Shown here: piece after piece, positions 44,405 through 52,908 of the stretch
Layout: each line of letters opens with the position of its first letter
How positions within the stretch are numbered: the stretch's first letter is position 1
Source of the DNA: Chloroflexota bacterium
GTDB lineage: Bacteria; Chloroflexota; Anaerolineae; Promineifilales; Promineifilaceae
Reading direction: 5' to 3'
DNA: 64,000 bases
Assembly (NCBI GenBank): GCA_014584575.1
Contig: JACTMP010000065.1
Location: 1 to 64,000, forward strand
The notes under the pieces: model-generated
The model's database searches: none
Told to the model about the DNA's origin: nothing
Seen by the model: the letters and a program-made list of their open reading frames with translations, nothing else
Program-made: the position numbers and the translations under genes

Positions 44405-45144
44405 TCCGTAAAATGTGGCTGGTTGTCTGGGTGTTGCTCAGTGTGACGGTCACGGCCGTAGCCGCGCAGGACGCTTTACGCCTTTCCCTCAGCCGCGACT
44501 TTGGCGCCGGTTTTGGCGCGGAAATTCAGGGCCGTTTTTCCATGCGCGTGGAAGGGCCGGACGACCTGGAGCGGGTGTTGTTCTTCATTGACGAGACCCA
44601 GGTGGCCGAACAAACAACGCCCCCCTTTCGCTATCAGTTCAACACGGGCAATTTCCCCCCTGGCACTCATGTGATGCGGGCGGTGGGGATTACGGCCGAC
44701 GGCCGTGAACTCACCTCCAATACCATCATCCGCACCTTTATTACCAGCAGCGAATCCAACCGGCGGTTAGTCACCACCATCGCGCCGGTTATCGGCCTGG
44801 TGATTGCTGTCAGCCTGTTCTCGTGGTGGGTAGCCAGCCGGGGACAGAAAGCATCCGGGCAGTCGGCCATCAACGGCCCCTTTGGTGGCTCCATTTGCCC
44901 CAAATGCCACAAACCATTTGCCCGCCATTGGTGGGGATTGAATGTGGTCGTGGGCAAGTTTGACCGCTGCCCCCATTGCCACAAATGGAGCATCGTGCAG
45001 CGTACCCACCCCGACCTGTTGCAAGCCAGCTATGAAGCGATGCTCCAGGCCGAAAAAGGGGCAACAGACGCTTCAACACCATCTCCCGCCGACCAAGAAA
45101 AAAGCTTCCGCAAACAGTTAGACGACTCCCGTTTTGACAACTAA
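44401..45144 (+). CDS. Membrane protein with Ig-like domain and zinc ribbon
   Basis: The product is 247 aa with a signal peptide (residues 1-22). An Ig-like beta domain covers ~30-110 (VLFFIDETQVAEQTTPPFRYQFNT). A transmembrane helix (~120-142) leads to a cytosolic zinc ribbon with CPKCHKPF and CPHCHKW. The 4-bp overlap with the EAD-like gene suggests a partnership. No known family. Confidence 0.6.
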   Translation: MIRKMWLVVWVLLSVTVTAVAAQDALRLSLSRDFGAGFGAEIQGRFSMRVEGPDDLERVLFFIDETQVAEQTTPPFRYQFNTGNFPPGTHVMRAVGITADGRELTSNTIIRTFITSSESNRRLVTTIAPVIGLVIAVSLFSWWVASRGQKASGQSAINGPFGGSICPKCHKPFARHWWGLNVVVGKFDRCPHCHKWSIVQRTHPDLLQASYEAMLQAEKGATDASTPSPADQEKSFRKQLDDSRFDN

Positions 45145-45329
45145 ATCGCCCCCCTGTCACCCCCTCACCGTGTCACCAAGTCATCTGTAGTACCCCCGGT
45201 TTACCCCCCCAGTACCAGAGTAGTTCTGGCGTCATGGTGACATTCTCCCATTGTCCAGTACCCCCCATTTCCCCTATTCTATACACAACAAACTGACTTG
45301 CTTTTCAACTCGTTTTCCTCCTCCTTCCT

Positions 45330-45366
45330 GGCTCCGAGGCCCCCACCTCGGAGCCTCTTTTTTTGC
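45330..45366 (+). terminator. Terminator hairpin
   Basis: GGCTCCGAGG (45330-45339) pairs with CCTCGGAGCC (45346-45355), followed by TCTTTTTTTT. It lies between convergent genes. The rest of 45145-45329 holds nothing identifiable. Confidence 0.75.
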
Positions 45367-45373
45367 CCAGGCA

Positions 45374-45844
45374 CTACTCAAGATCGGCAGCGACGGCCGT
45401 CTCCTCTTCCCTTTTCTCCCTCTGAAAAATCGCCCCCAAAACAAACAGGATCATGCCCAAATGAATCATCATATCGCCCACGTTAAATATGCCCACCCGC
45501 CAGGGCGTCTGGATAAAATCTAGCACCTCGCCCAGCCAGATACGGTCTACCAGATTGCCCAATGCGCCACCCACCAGAATGGCTAAACCCGCCCGCGCCA
45601 ACCATTGCTCACGTGGCAGACGATGAATGTAAATCACCATCGCCGCCAGCACACCCAACGTCAGCCAGCCCACCAACGGACCAATGCCTTGAAATAGACC
45701 AAAGGCAATGCCCCGGTTATGCGTTTCCACCAGCGTAAACAGGGCATTAAACCGGGTCGGCCCATGTTCGGCCAGATACGCGGCCGCCCACCACTTGCCC
45801 AGGCGGTCGGCCAGAAATGCCAGGGGGATGAGCAGGTAGATCAT
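45374..45844 (-). CDS. lspA: Lipoprotein signal peptidase
   Basis: The product is 156 aa. Four hydrophobic helices. The catalytic pair is in GNLVDRIWLGEVLDF and FNVGDMMIHLG (LspA Asp boxes). It cuts signal peptides of the many lipoproteins seen here. The start overlaps the preceding small gene by 4 bp. Confidence 0.9.
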   Translation of the reverse strand: MIYLLIPLAFLADRLGKWWAAAYLAEHGPTRFNALFTLVETHNRGIAFGLFQGIGPLVGWLTLGVLAAMVIYIHRLPREQWLARAGLAILVGGALGNLVDRIWLGEVLDFIQTPWRVGIFNVGDMMIHLGMILFVLGAIFQREKREEETAVAADLE

Positions 45845-46209
45845 ACTGCATCCCCGGAATTCTCGGTTTCCGAGGGTTGGGATTTGGCGGCCAGTTCGGC
45901 CAGTTCGGCCGCTTCATACTCCGCCTGCGTCAGGAACTTGCCGCCGGTCAGTTCATAGCTGGTGACGTTGTAATGGCCATCCAGGTACACGGCCGTTTCC
46001 ATGCGCCGGAAACATTTACTGTCCACCACCGTCTTGTGCCAGACATAACCGCCATCATCGTTGAGTAAGTCATGCTGTTTATCGGCCCGCACCCGCACCC
46101 GTTTGCCGCAGTTGCCACACTGGAAGTAGAAATAGATACCGGTCTTGTCTACATATTCCCCGGCGGCTTTTTTCTCGCCACCGCCCAACAACTTCTTCAA
46201 GAATCCCAT
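45841..46209 (-). CDS. Small CXXC-containing hypothetical protein
   Basis: The product is 122 aa; start 46209 has CAGGAG upstream. It begins with a Lys-rich segment (GFLKKLLGGGEKK) and carries a zinc-ribbon-like FQCGNCGKRVRVRADKQ. Another Cys is in DSKCFRRM. The C-terminus is Ala/Glu-rich. It overlaps lspA by 4 bp. No family recognised. Confidence 0.6.
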   Translation of the reverse strand: MGFLKKLLGGGEKKAAGEYVDKTGIYFYFQCGNCGKRVRVRADKQHDLLNDDGGYVWHKTVVDSKCFRRMETAVYLDGHYNVTSYELTGGKFLTQAEYEAAELAELAAKSQPSETENSGDAV

Positions 46210-46301
46210 CACTTTCTCCTGCTTGAGTATTCGTTACGGTTCGCGTAAACTTCCGCCAATAGGTGGGCAAGAATGTACCAGAAGTTTGAATGGGATACCA
46301 A

Positions 46302-47114
46302 ATGTCCTTGCGGGTTCTGACTTACAACATATTGGATGGGGGACACGGCCGTGAACCGCTAATCCTCGAAGTGCTACAAACTCACCAACCGGATGTGATC
46401 TTCCTGCAAGAGCTATTCAGCCCAACCCTTGCCCATGATCTGGCACAAAGCCTGGATATGCACTACTTTTTTGCCAGAGGCAATTCTCGCCGACATCTGG
46501 CGTTGTTGAGTCGGTTACCCATTCTGGAAAACCACAATTATCATCCTTCACCAGCTATCCATCGTGCCATTTTGTACGCTAAATTAGCTGGCCCCTTTTC
46601 TGAACCCCTACACGTTTTTGGCGTTCATCTGGCAGCTTCGCCCTTCTTCATGATGGAAGGGTGGCGGTTATGGGAAGTCAAAACCTTATTGCAGCTTGTT
46701 AATCTGCTGCGGTCAGAACCCTGTTTGATCGCCGGTGACTTTAATGCCTTTTCCCCTCAAGATAAAATCGTCACAACCCAATGGCCGCGATGGTTGAGAT
46801 GGTTGCTGGCTTTACAGGGTGGGTGGCTGCCGCGCCGGGTTATCCAGAGAATGCTCAATGCAGGATTGATTGATAGCTTCCGTTCATTGCATCCTGAGGA
46901 AAGCGGATGCACCTTACCCCCACCTGACCCAAGCGTCCGGTTGGACTACATCTTTGTCAACAACAGCTTGCACACCCATTTGCAGAAATGCGTGGTTGTC
47001 CATGACCCACCTGCCGTCCTATCCGCCTCCGATCATTTCCCTGTGTTAGCTGAATTTCACGAAATTCCACCCTCTGACGATCTCCAGGTTTTGCCGAACA
47101 CTTTCCAGACTTAA
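46302..47114 (+). CDS. Endonuclease/exonuclease/phosphatase family protein
   Basis: The product is 270 aa. EEP-family motifs: LRVLTYNILDGGHG, VIFLQEL (metal-binding Glu), LIAGDFNAF, and the terminal SASDHFPVLAEF (catalytic His). The fold hydrolyses phosphodiesters; the substrate is unknown. The 3' end overlaps the convergent gene by 4 bp. Confidence 0.8.
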   Translation: MSLRVLTYNILDGGHGREPLILEVLQTHQPDVIFLQELFSPTLAHDLAQSLDMHYFFARGNSRRHLALLSRLPILENHNYHPSPAIHRAILYAKLAGPFSEPLHVFGVHLAASPFFMMEGWRLWEVKTLLQLVNLLRSEPCLIAGDFNAFSPQDKIVTTQWPRWLRWLLALQGGWLPRRVIQRMLNAGLIDSFRSLHPEESGCTLPPPDPSVRLDYIFVNNSLHTHLQKCVVVHDPPAVLSASDHFPVLAEFHEIPPSDDLQVLPNTFQT

Positions 47115-47941
47115 TACAAAACGGCAAAGTTTTCGAATGCCCGCTCTGCCAGGTTTTTGTCTCCTGCGAACCGGGCACGCGAAAGACCTTCTTCCTGGTT
47201 AAAGCGCCCTGAGGCGTAGATGTTGAAATCCAGGGTGTCCATTTCAATCGTGGCTTCGGAGTTGCCCGACCCAATTTGCCATGTACCGCCGGCAATGCCT
47301 GTCAGCGCCAGCGTGAAAGCGCGCCCGTTTAACTTCTTTTGCAGAACATGTGCCAGATCACGGACGACTAATTCGTTGATACGGCCGTCATGCTCCCGCG
47401 TTTGTTCAAAATGACGACCTGTCGCCCGGCAGATGTCCAGGCGATGCATCCAGGTGTCGCGGCTGTGAATCACCCACATCAGGTGGCGTAAACCGAGCCT
47501 GCCGGGAACAGGATGCGGTATCGCTGCCCACTTAACCAGGCGAAAACCATAGGCCCAATTGTGGCTGGCCTTTTCACCGGCCTGTCTCAATTCTGTAATT
47601 AACTCAGCGGACGTCATATTGGCCCGTTCGGCCAGTTGCAGCGTGTTGATGGTATCTTCAATCAGTTGGCCTGGTTTGGCCTTGGGCCTGGCGGTTAACT
47701 GGTGGATCATTTCCCGATAGCTGACGCCGCTGGCAAACCCGCCGGCCTGATGCGCCACCATATCACGCACATTCCATTCCGTGCAGGCTGTGGGTTTGTG
47801 CCAATCTTCGGCATCCAGAGATTCGACCAGATGGACGAAGCGACGAAGCGCGGTTTGCATTAGCTCGTAGGCTTCATCGGCGGTGACATAGGGAATACGT
47901 TCGGCGGCAATTGGGGTTGAAGGGAAAATGGCGAGATTCAT
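47111..47941 (-). CDS. Maleylpyruvate-isomerase/DinB-like protein
   Basis: The product is 276 aa. The metal-binding motif EWNVRDMVAHQAGGF and the second ligand region HSRDTWMHRLDICRATG match the mycothiol-dependent maleylpyruvate isomerase (MDMPI) fold. The C-terminus is an SCP2-like beta domain. It starts 2 bp after the TetR gene ends, so the two form an operon. Confidence 0.78.
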   Translation of the reverse strand: MNLAIFPSTPIAAERIPYVTADEAYELMQTALRRFVHLVESLDAEDWHKPTACTEWNVRDMVAHQAGGFASGVSYREMIHQLTARPKAKPGQLIEDTINTLQLAERANMTSAELITELRQAGEKASHNWAYGFRLVKWAAIPHPVPGRLGLRHLMWVIHSRDTWMHRLDICRATGRHFEQTREHDGRINELVVRDLAHVLQKKLNGRAFTLALTGIAGGTWQIGSGNSEATIEMDTLDFNIYASGRFNQEEGLSRARFAGDKNLAERAFENFAVLY

Positions 47942-47943
47942 GG

Positions 47944-48573
47944 TTATTCACTCTCCTGTATGGGTATGACTTTATTCAGAATGGATAAAACAATGGGCAG
48001 CAATGAACCAAATCGCCCCTGCCCAATGGGGAGATGTGGTTCGTTGGCCAGGTGCATGGCGGTGATCCCATGGGCAATGGCGATCACCAGGTTGACGATT
48101 TGTTCACTGGACAGATCCGTTTCGACTTCATTTTTTAACTGTTCGACACGGCCGTAAGACTGGTTGAGCAATCCAAAACTCAATTCCAGGCTTTCCGCCG
48201 AGGGGACAAAACCAGGCACCGGCCGCTCAAAACAAAGCTGGTAAAGCTCAGGATTCTCCATGGCGAAAGACATGTAACCTTCTATAACCATGCGGAGTTC
48301 ATCCTGCCAACCTGTGGACGCCTCCATTAACCTTCTGTTGTGTTCACCAAAAAGCGTGAATCCCAGGCAAAACAGCGCATCATAGATGTCCATCTTCCCA
48401 GAAAAGTAGTTATAGAGAGAGGGGGCACGCATACCCATGCGCCGGGCCAGTTCCTGCATGGAAAGGGCGGCGACGCCTTCCTCCCGCATGATGGCCCGTG
48501 CAGTATCCAGAATTGCCTGAACAGTAGCATCATGATTCTGTTGTCGCCGGGCGGAGGCAAATGATTTTTTCAT
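47944..48573 (-). CDS. TetR-family transcriptional repressor
   Basis: The product is 209 aa. The TetR DNA-binding helix-turn-helix is ILDTARAIMREEGVAALSMQELARRMGMRAPSLYNYF. The C-terminal ligand domain is helical. It likely represses itself and the downstream MDMPI-like gene; the inverted repeat at 48581-48612 is the likely site. Confidence 0.87.
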   Translation of the reverse strand: MKKSFASARRQQNHDATVQAILDTARAIMREEGVAALSMQELARRMGMRAPSLYNYFSGKMDIYDALFCLGFTLFGEHNRRLMEASTGWQDELRMVIEGYMSFAMENPELYQLCFERPVPGFVPSAESLELSFGLLNQSYGRVEQLKNEVETDLSSEQIVNLVIAIAHGITAMHLANEPHLPIGQGRFGSLLPIVLSILNKVIPIQESE

Positions 48574-48580
48574 AGATTAT

Positions 48581-48612
48581 CTAATAGTGTTAGTTTTTTA
48601 TAATACTATTAG
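48581..48612. promoter_or_regulatory. Candidate TetR operator
   Basis: CTAATAGT (48581-48588) and ACTATTAG (48605-48612) form an inverted repeat 8 bp upstream of the TetR start codon, in an AT-rich promoter region. Placement and symmetry are typical for TetR autoregulation. Confidence 0.65.
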
Positions 48613-48792
48613 TTTTTCTCGCATTTGTCAACACCCGAAATGGACAATAATCGTTATCTACACGTTTGCCCGCTCAGCTTATACTCACCTCGTTCGCCCA
48701 ATCTGGCCGCTTGTGTTACACTGCCGCCATCTTATGCAAACTAGAACTGGCTGAGAGTGCGACTTGGCTGTGTTTAACCAAGGAGACTTTCA

Positions 48793-49971
48793 GTGAGTGA
48801 TTTTGAGACTTTCAACCTGCATCCGCGCATTGCGGCTGGCATCCAATCCGCGGGGTACACCACCCCGACCCCCATTCAAATTCAGGCAATTCCCCCCATT
48901 TTGCAGGGCAAAGACATTTTAGGTCTGGCGCAAACGGGCACCGGCAAAACGGCCGCCTTCGTGCTGCCCATTCTGCAACGGCTGATGCAAGGGCCACGCG
49001 GCCACGTGCGCGCCCTGGTGGTGGCCCCCACCCGTGAACTGGCCGACCAGATCAACGACTCGTTTGAACAATTGGGGCAGCAGACAAAAACACGCAGCAC
49101 GGCCGTGTACGGCGGCGTCGGTGTCAACCCCCAAATTCAACGGCTCAAACAGGGTGTGGAAGTGGTGGTCGCCTGCCCCGGCCGGCTGCTCGACCACATC
49201 AACCAGAAAACCATAGACCTCTCCCGGCTGGAAGTGCTGGTGCTGGACGAAGCCGACCGCATGTGCGACATGGGCTTTTTACCGGACATTCGCAAATTGC
49301 TCAAACACCTGCCCACACAGCGGCAAACTCTCTTCTTTTCCGCCACCATGCCCGATGATATTCGCCGCCTCAGCCACGACATCCTCAAAAATCCGGTGAC
49401 GGTGCAAATTGGGCTGGCCAAACCGGCGGTCACCGTTTCCCACGCCCTTTATCCGGTGCCACAGCACCTCAAAACGGGGCTGCTGCTGGCGCTGCTGCGC
49501 CACATGGACACGGAATCCGTGTTGATTTTTACCCGCACCAAACACCGCGCCCGGCGCGTGGCCGAGCAGATCAACCGTGCCGGGTACAAAGCGGCGGCGC
49601 TGCAAGGCAATATGTCCCAAAACCGGCGGCAGGAAGCCATGGATGGTTTCCGCTCCGGCCAATACAAAATCATGGTGGCTACGGACATTGCGGCACGGGG
49701 AATTGACGTCTCCCAAATCTCGCACGTCGTCAATTATGACATGCCAGACACGGCCGATGCCTACACCCACCGCATCGGCCGCACCGGGCGCGCCGCCAAA
49801 ACAGGCGACGCTTTTACGTTTGTCACCTCCGAAGATACAGACATGATTAGAGCCATTGAGCGCGTCTTGGGTGAAAAACTGGAACGGCGCACCCTGCCCG
49901 ATTTTGACCCGCCCACCACGCCAGTCCCGTTCGCCCCGGCCAGCGCAACCGACCGGCAACCGTCCAACTAA
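48793..49971 (+). CDS. DEAD-box RNA helicase (RhlE-like)
   Basis: The product is 392 aa with a GTG start and AAGGAG upstream. Q-motif FNLHPRIAAGIQSAGYTTPTPIQ, motif I AQTGTGKT, motif II LDEADRMCDMG, motif III SAT and motif VI HRIGRTGR are all visible. The C-terminus is short and Pro-rich. Bases 49759-49907 recur at 58576-58724, beyond the radical-SAM island. Confidence 0.88.
   Translation: MSDFETFNLHPRIAAGIQSAGYTTPTPIQIQAIPPILQGKDILGLAQTGTGKTAAFVLPILQRLMQGPRGHVRALVVAPTRELADQINDSFEQLGQQTKTRSTAVYGGVGVNPQIQRLKQGVEVVVACPGRLLDHINQKTIDLSRLEVLVLDEADRMCDMGFLPDIRKLLKHLPTQRQTLFFSATMPDDIRRLSHDILKNPVTVQIGLAKPAVTVSHALYPVPQHLKTGLLLALLRHMDTESVLIFTRTKHRARRVAEQINRAGYKAAALQGNMSQNRRQEAMDGFRSGQYKIMVATDIAARGIDVSQISHVVNYDMPDTADAYTHRIGRTGRAAKTGDAFTFVTSEDTDMIRAIERVLGEKLERRTLPDFDPPTTPVPFAPASATDRQPSN
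49759..49907. repeat. 149-bp direct repeat, left copy (inside the helicase gene)
   Basis: Identical to 58576-58724 except A at 49808 versus G at 58625. It covers the HRIGRTGR motif to the start of the C-terminal tail. Confidence 0.93.
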
Positions 49972-50150
49972 TCGCCGACAGAAGGTGAAAGTAGGGAGTG
50001 GGGCACGGCCGTAACCTCTTCCGCCCACATGTAATGACAATGTGGTGACATTCGTTACTCCCAACCACCGGCATTGTTCCTTACGATACGCACATCGCGT
50101 GTGGATCAACCCTGCGAACATTCGCTTCCACAGGGTAAAGGAACATCAAT

Positions 50151-51527
50151 TTGGCAGCCGGCGACATTTTTGCAGCGCCAGTAAGCGGCAACTTTCTGTT
50201 GTATGCGCCCCTGCATCATGTCTTAGCGTTTGTCAACCCACCGGCATACCGGCAAATCTGGCAAGGATTACAGGGAGAAGGGGAGGCAGCGGTAGCCATA
50301 CAGCCGTTACTTTCCCAACTCACCACCTGCCCGCCACCACCCCCCACAGCCCGTACCGGCCCCCTACAAACCCCTTTATTCCTGGGCATCATCCCCACGC
50401 GCGGCTGCAACATGGGCTGCCGTTACTGCGACTTTGCTGCTCCCAAACAAACCAGCCCCGTCATGTCATTGGCGTTGGCGCGCACGGCCGTAGACGCCTA
50501 TCTGAACTTAATCGCAGCCAGCGACGAGCGCCACGCTAATATTCACTTCTTTGGCGGCGAACCATTTTTTGCCGCCGACGTGGTTCATTTTGTAGTCAAC
50601 TATGCCGCCGGCCGCGCCGCCCAGGCCGGCATGAGTGTCCACTTTGAAGCCACGACCAATGGCCTTTACAGCCCTACCCGCTGCCAATGGATTGCCGATC
50701 ATTTCCATACCGTCGTCCTATCACTCGATGGCCCCGCCGATATTCAAAACACACAGCGCCCTGGCATCAACGGGCAGCCGCTTTTTGAAATTGTCGCCCG
50801 TAACGCCCGAATCCTCTCCGGCGGCAGCGCCGAATTGATCATCCGCGCCTGTGTAACGGCAGAGACAGTAGCACACCTGCTGGAAATCGCCCGTTGGATC
50901 GCCGCCGAAGTTAGCCCCCGTGCCGTCTGTTTTGAAAGCCTTACCCCCTCCGCACTGTCAGAAGCCGCCGGATTCCACCCGCCAGACCCCTGGCAATTTG
51001 CCCGCCACTTTCACCAGGCCGCGCAAATTCTGGCCGCCGCCGGTATCCAGACTGTCCTGTCTACGGCCGATACCAGCGCCATACGACATACGTTTTGCCC
51101 CGTGGGCCAGGACGCGCTTATCGTCACGCCGGACGGCCGTGTGAATGCCTGTTATTTGCTGGCAGAAGAGTGGCAGCAGCAGGGTTTGAATTTATCTCTG
51201 GGGCAATTAACGGCCGGCGCGGAGCAATTTGACCTGGACATGACGGCCGTCCACCAAATCCGCCAGTTACCCATGCGGCCCAAACCCCGCTGCGCCCACT
51301 GCCTCTGCCGTTACCACTGTGCCGGTGGCTGCCATGTGAATCATGCCGGTGGTGACGGCCGTTACGATGATCTCTGCATCCAGACCCGCCTCGTCACCAT
51401 TACCGGCTTGTTGGCCCAATTGGGCTTGCACGACGTTATCGCCGCCTGGCACGCCGATGACCGTCTGATGCAGCAAACAGCCTGGCAGCCAGATGACCGT
51501 TTGCTGGCTCAGTCCTGGAATTTATGA
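50151..51527 (+). CDS. Radical SAM/SPASM maturase 1
   Basis: The product is 458 aa with a TTG start preceded by AAAGGA. A ~75-residue N-terminal module (NFLLYAPLHHVLAFV) precedes the radical SAM CX3CX2C, Cys86-Cys90-Cys93 (RGCNMGCRYCDFA). FFGGEPFF follows, then LSLDGP. SPASM-like Cys lie at FCPVGQD, VNACYLL and CAHCLCRYHCAGGC. Family role: radical peptide or protein modification using extra Fe-S clusters. First gene of the island. Confidence 0.85.
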   Translation: MAAGDIFAAPVSGNFLLYAPLHHVLAFVNPPAYRQIWQGLQGEGEAAVAIQPLLSQLTTCPPPPPTARTGPLQTPLFLGIIPTRGCNMGCRYCDFAAPKQTSPVMSLALARTAVDAYLNLIAASDERHANIHFFGGEPFFAADVVHFVVNYAAGRAAQAGMSVHFEATTNGLYSPTRCQWIADHFHTVVLSLDGPADIQNTQRPGINGQPLFEIVARNARILSGGSAELIIRACVTAETVAHLLEIARWIAAEVSPRAVCFESLTPSALSEAAGFHPPDPWQFARHFHQAAQILAAAGIQTVLSTADTSAIRHTFCPVGQDALIVTPDGRVNACYLLAEEWQQQGLNLSLGQLTAGAEQFDLDMTAVHQIRQLPMRPKPRCAHCLCRYHCAGGCHVNHAGGDGRYDDLCIQTRLVTITGLLAQLGLHDVIAAWHADDRLMQQTAWQPDDRLLAQSWNL

Positions 51528-51558
51528 TGCGTGAGATTGCTCTTGTCACGCATCACGC
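51525..51558. repeat. CGTGATG heptamer inverted repeat inside the island
   Basis: TGATGCGTGAGATTG faces GTCACGCATCACG. It begins at the stop codon of maturase 1. It is a short copy of the genome-wide family, so the island carries the host's repeat type. Confidence 0.7.
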
Positions 51559-51569
51559 ACTTGGAAACA

Positions 51570-51863
51570 ATGATCACATCAAACCCACCCCAAACCTATT
51601 ACTGCCCACCGCACATCTACTGGGCATATGACGCTGCCTGCACTTTAGTTGTGAACGAGCAGACCGGGCAGGCACATAGGTTGTTTGGGCAAGAAGCGGC
51701 CGTTTGGGACTGGCTCATATTGGGGTATCCGTTTGCCAGGTTGGTGCAGTTCATCGCCGCCTATGCAAACCTGCCTACGCCTCAGGCCGAACGCTGTCTG
51801 CGCCGCCTACTGGCTGCCTGGCAGACAGACGGTCTGCTGCAAGAGGAGGGGCATCATGGCTAA
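51570..51863 (+). CDS. Small PqqD/RRE-like protein 1
   Basis: The product is 97 aa. The pattern YWAYDAACTLVVNEQTGQAHRLFGQEAAVWDWLI, with a helical LVQFIAAYANLP...LLAAWQTDGLL end, resembles PqqD-like RiPP recognition elements by layout. Homology is weak by eye. The stop overlaps the start of maturase 2 by 8 bp. It may bind the substrate for the radical SAM enzymes. Confidence 0.55.
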   Translation: MITSNPPQTYYCPPHIYWAYDAACTLVVNEQTGQAHRLFGQEAAVWDWLILGYPFARLVQFIAAYANLPTPQAERCLRRLLAAWQTDGLLQEEGHHG

Positions 51864-52908
51864 CCTGGCCATCAGCAATGTTTGTAACCTCAACTGCCCT
51901 TACTGTTTTGCGGCTGCGTATATGAGCCGGGAGAATGGGGCGGCACGGCCGTTCATCACCATTGACGCATTTCAGCAGCGGCTGGATTTTTTGGAACGCT
52001 CCCACATTTCCCAGGTACGGCTGATTGGCGGTGAGCCGACGCTGCACCCCCAATTCACTATCCTGGTAGAACTGGCGCGGCAGCGCGGATTCACCATTCT
52101 CGTTTTTACACACGGGTTGGTGCGGGCACGGCCGTTGGCCTGCCTCACCGCCCTCTCCCCGGACGACTGTCTGGTGCTGGTCAACATGAACGCCACCCGT
52201 TCCGGTTGCGAACCAGACGCCGCCGAAACTGCCCAACGCGAAGCCGTCATCCGGCAGTTAGGACCGCGCGCCTTATTGGGATTCAACATTTACCGGCCCC
52301 AGTTTGACCTGCAACCGCTGCTGGCCCTCATCCAAAAAGCCAATTGTCGCCCCGCCATCCGCCTGGGATTGGCCCAACCCATCCTGAACGGGGACAATGC
52401 CTGCCTGCACCCCAAACAATACCCCGCCGTTGGTCGCCAGCTTGCCCAATTTGCCCGACACGCCGCTGCAGTCGGCGTCCGGTTGGAATTTGACTGCGGT
52501 TTTGTGCGCTGCATGTTCGGCGATGAAGAATTAGCCCTGCTCCAGGAAAGGGGCGCTGACGTGGCCTGGCGCTGCAATCCCATCCTGGACATCAGTCTGG
52601 ATGGGCGCGCCATTCATTGTTTTCCACTGACAGGGCGAGTGGAAACGGCCGTTGCCGCTCAAGACGCCCCTACTCTACGCCAACAACTTACCACCCAGAC
52701 CCAGGCCTATCGCCTGGTCGGAATCTACCGGGAATGTTCCTTTTGCCCCTACAAACAACAAGGCGCGCCACAAGGCGCCTGTACCGGCGGCTGCCTGGCC
52801 CAAACCATGCGCCGCTTTCGCCATCAAGACCTGCAATTTGTGTTACCCGCCCCAACTGTAGGGCAGGTTTCTAACCTGCCCTACGAGGAGAATAGAGATG
52901 ACAGATAA
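51856..52908 (+). CDS. Radical SAM enzyme 2 (short N-terminus)
   Basis: The product is 350 aa with GAGGAGGGG upstream. The CX3CX2C starts at once: Cys10-Cys14-Cys17 (SNVCNLNCPYCFAA). IGGEPTLHP and a C-terminal Cys set (CGFVRC, CNPILD, CSFCPYKQQGAPQGACTGGC) follow, a twitch/SPASM-like variant. The last residues (GQVSNLPYEENRDDR) come from a hairpin element. Translation is coupled at both ends: it overlaps the previous gene by 8 bp and the next by 11 bp. Confidence 0.82.
   Translation: MANLAISNVCNLNCPYCFAAAYMSRENGAARPFITIDAFQQRLDFLERSHISQVRLIGGEPTLHPQFTILVELARQRGFTILVFTHGLVRARPLACLTALSPDDCLVLVNMNATRSGCEPDAAETAQREAVIRQLGPRALLGFNIYRPQFDLQPLLALIQKANCRPAIRLGLAQPILNGDNACLHPKQYPAVGRQLAQFARHAAAVGVRLEFDCGFVRCMFGDEELALLQERGADVAWRCNPILDISLDGRAIHCFPLTGRVETAVAAQDAPTLRQQLTTQTQAYRLVGIYRECSFCPYKQQGAPQGACTGGCLAQTMRRFRHQDLQFVLPAPTVGQVSNLPYEENRDDR
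52858..52884. repeat. GTAGGGCAGGTT hairpin inside maturase 2
   Basis: GTAGGGCAGGTT (52858-52869) pairs with AACCTGCCCTAC (52873-52884) around TCT. It encodes VGQVSNLPY near the C-terminus and lies just before the ribosome site of the next gene. Confidence 0.8.
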
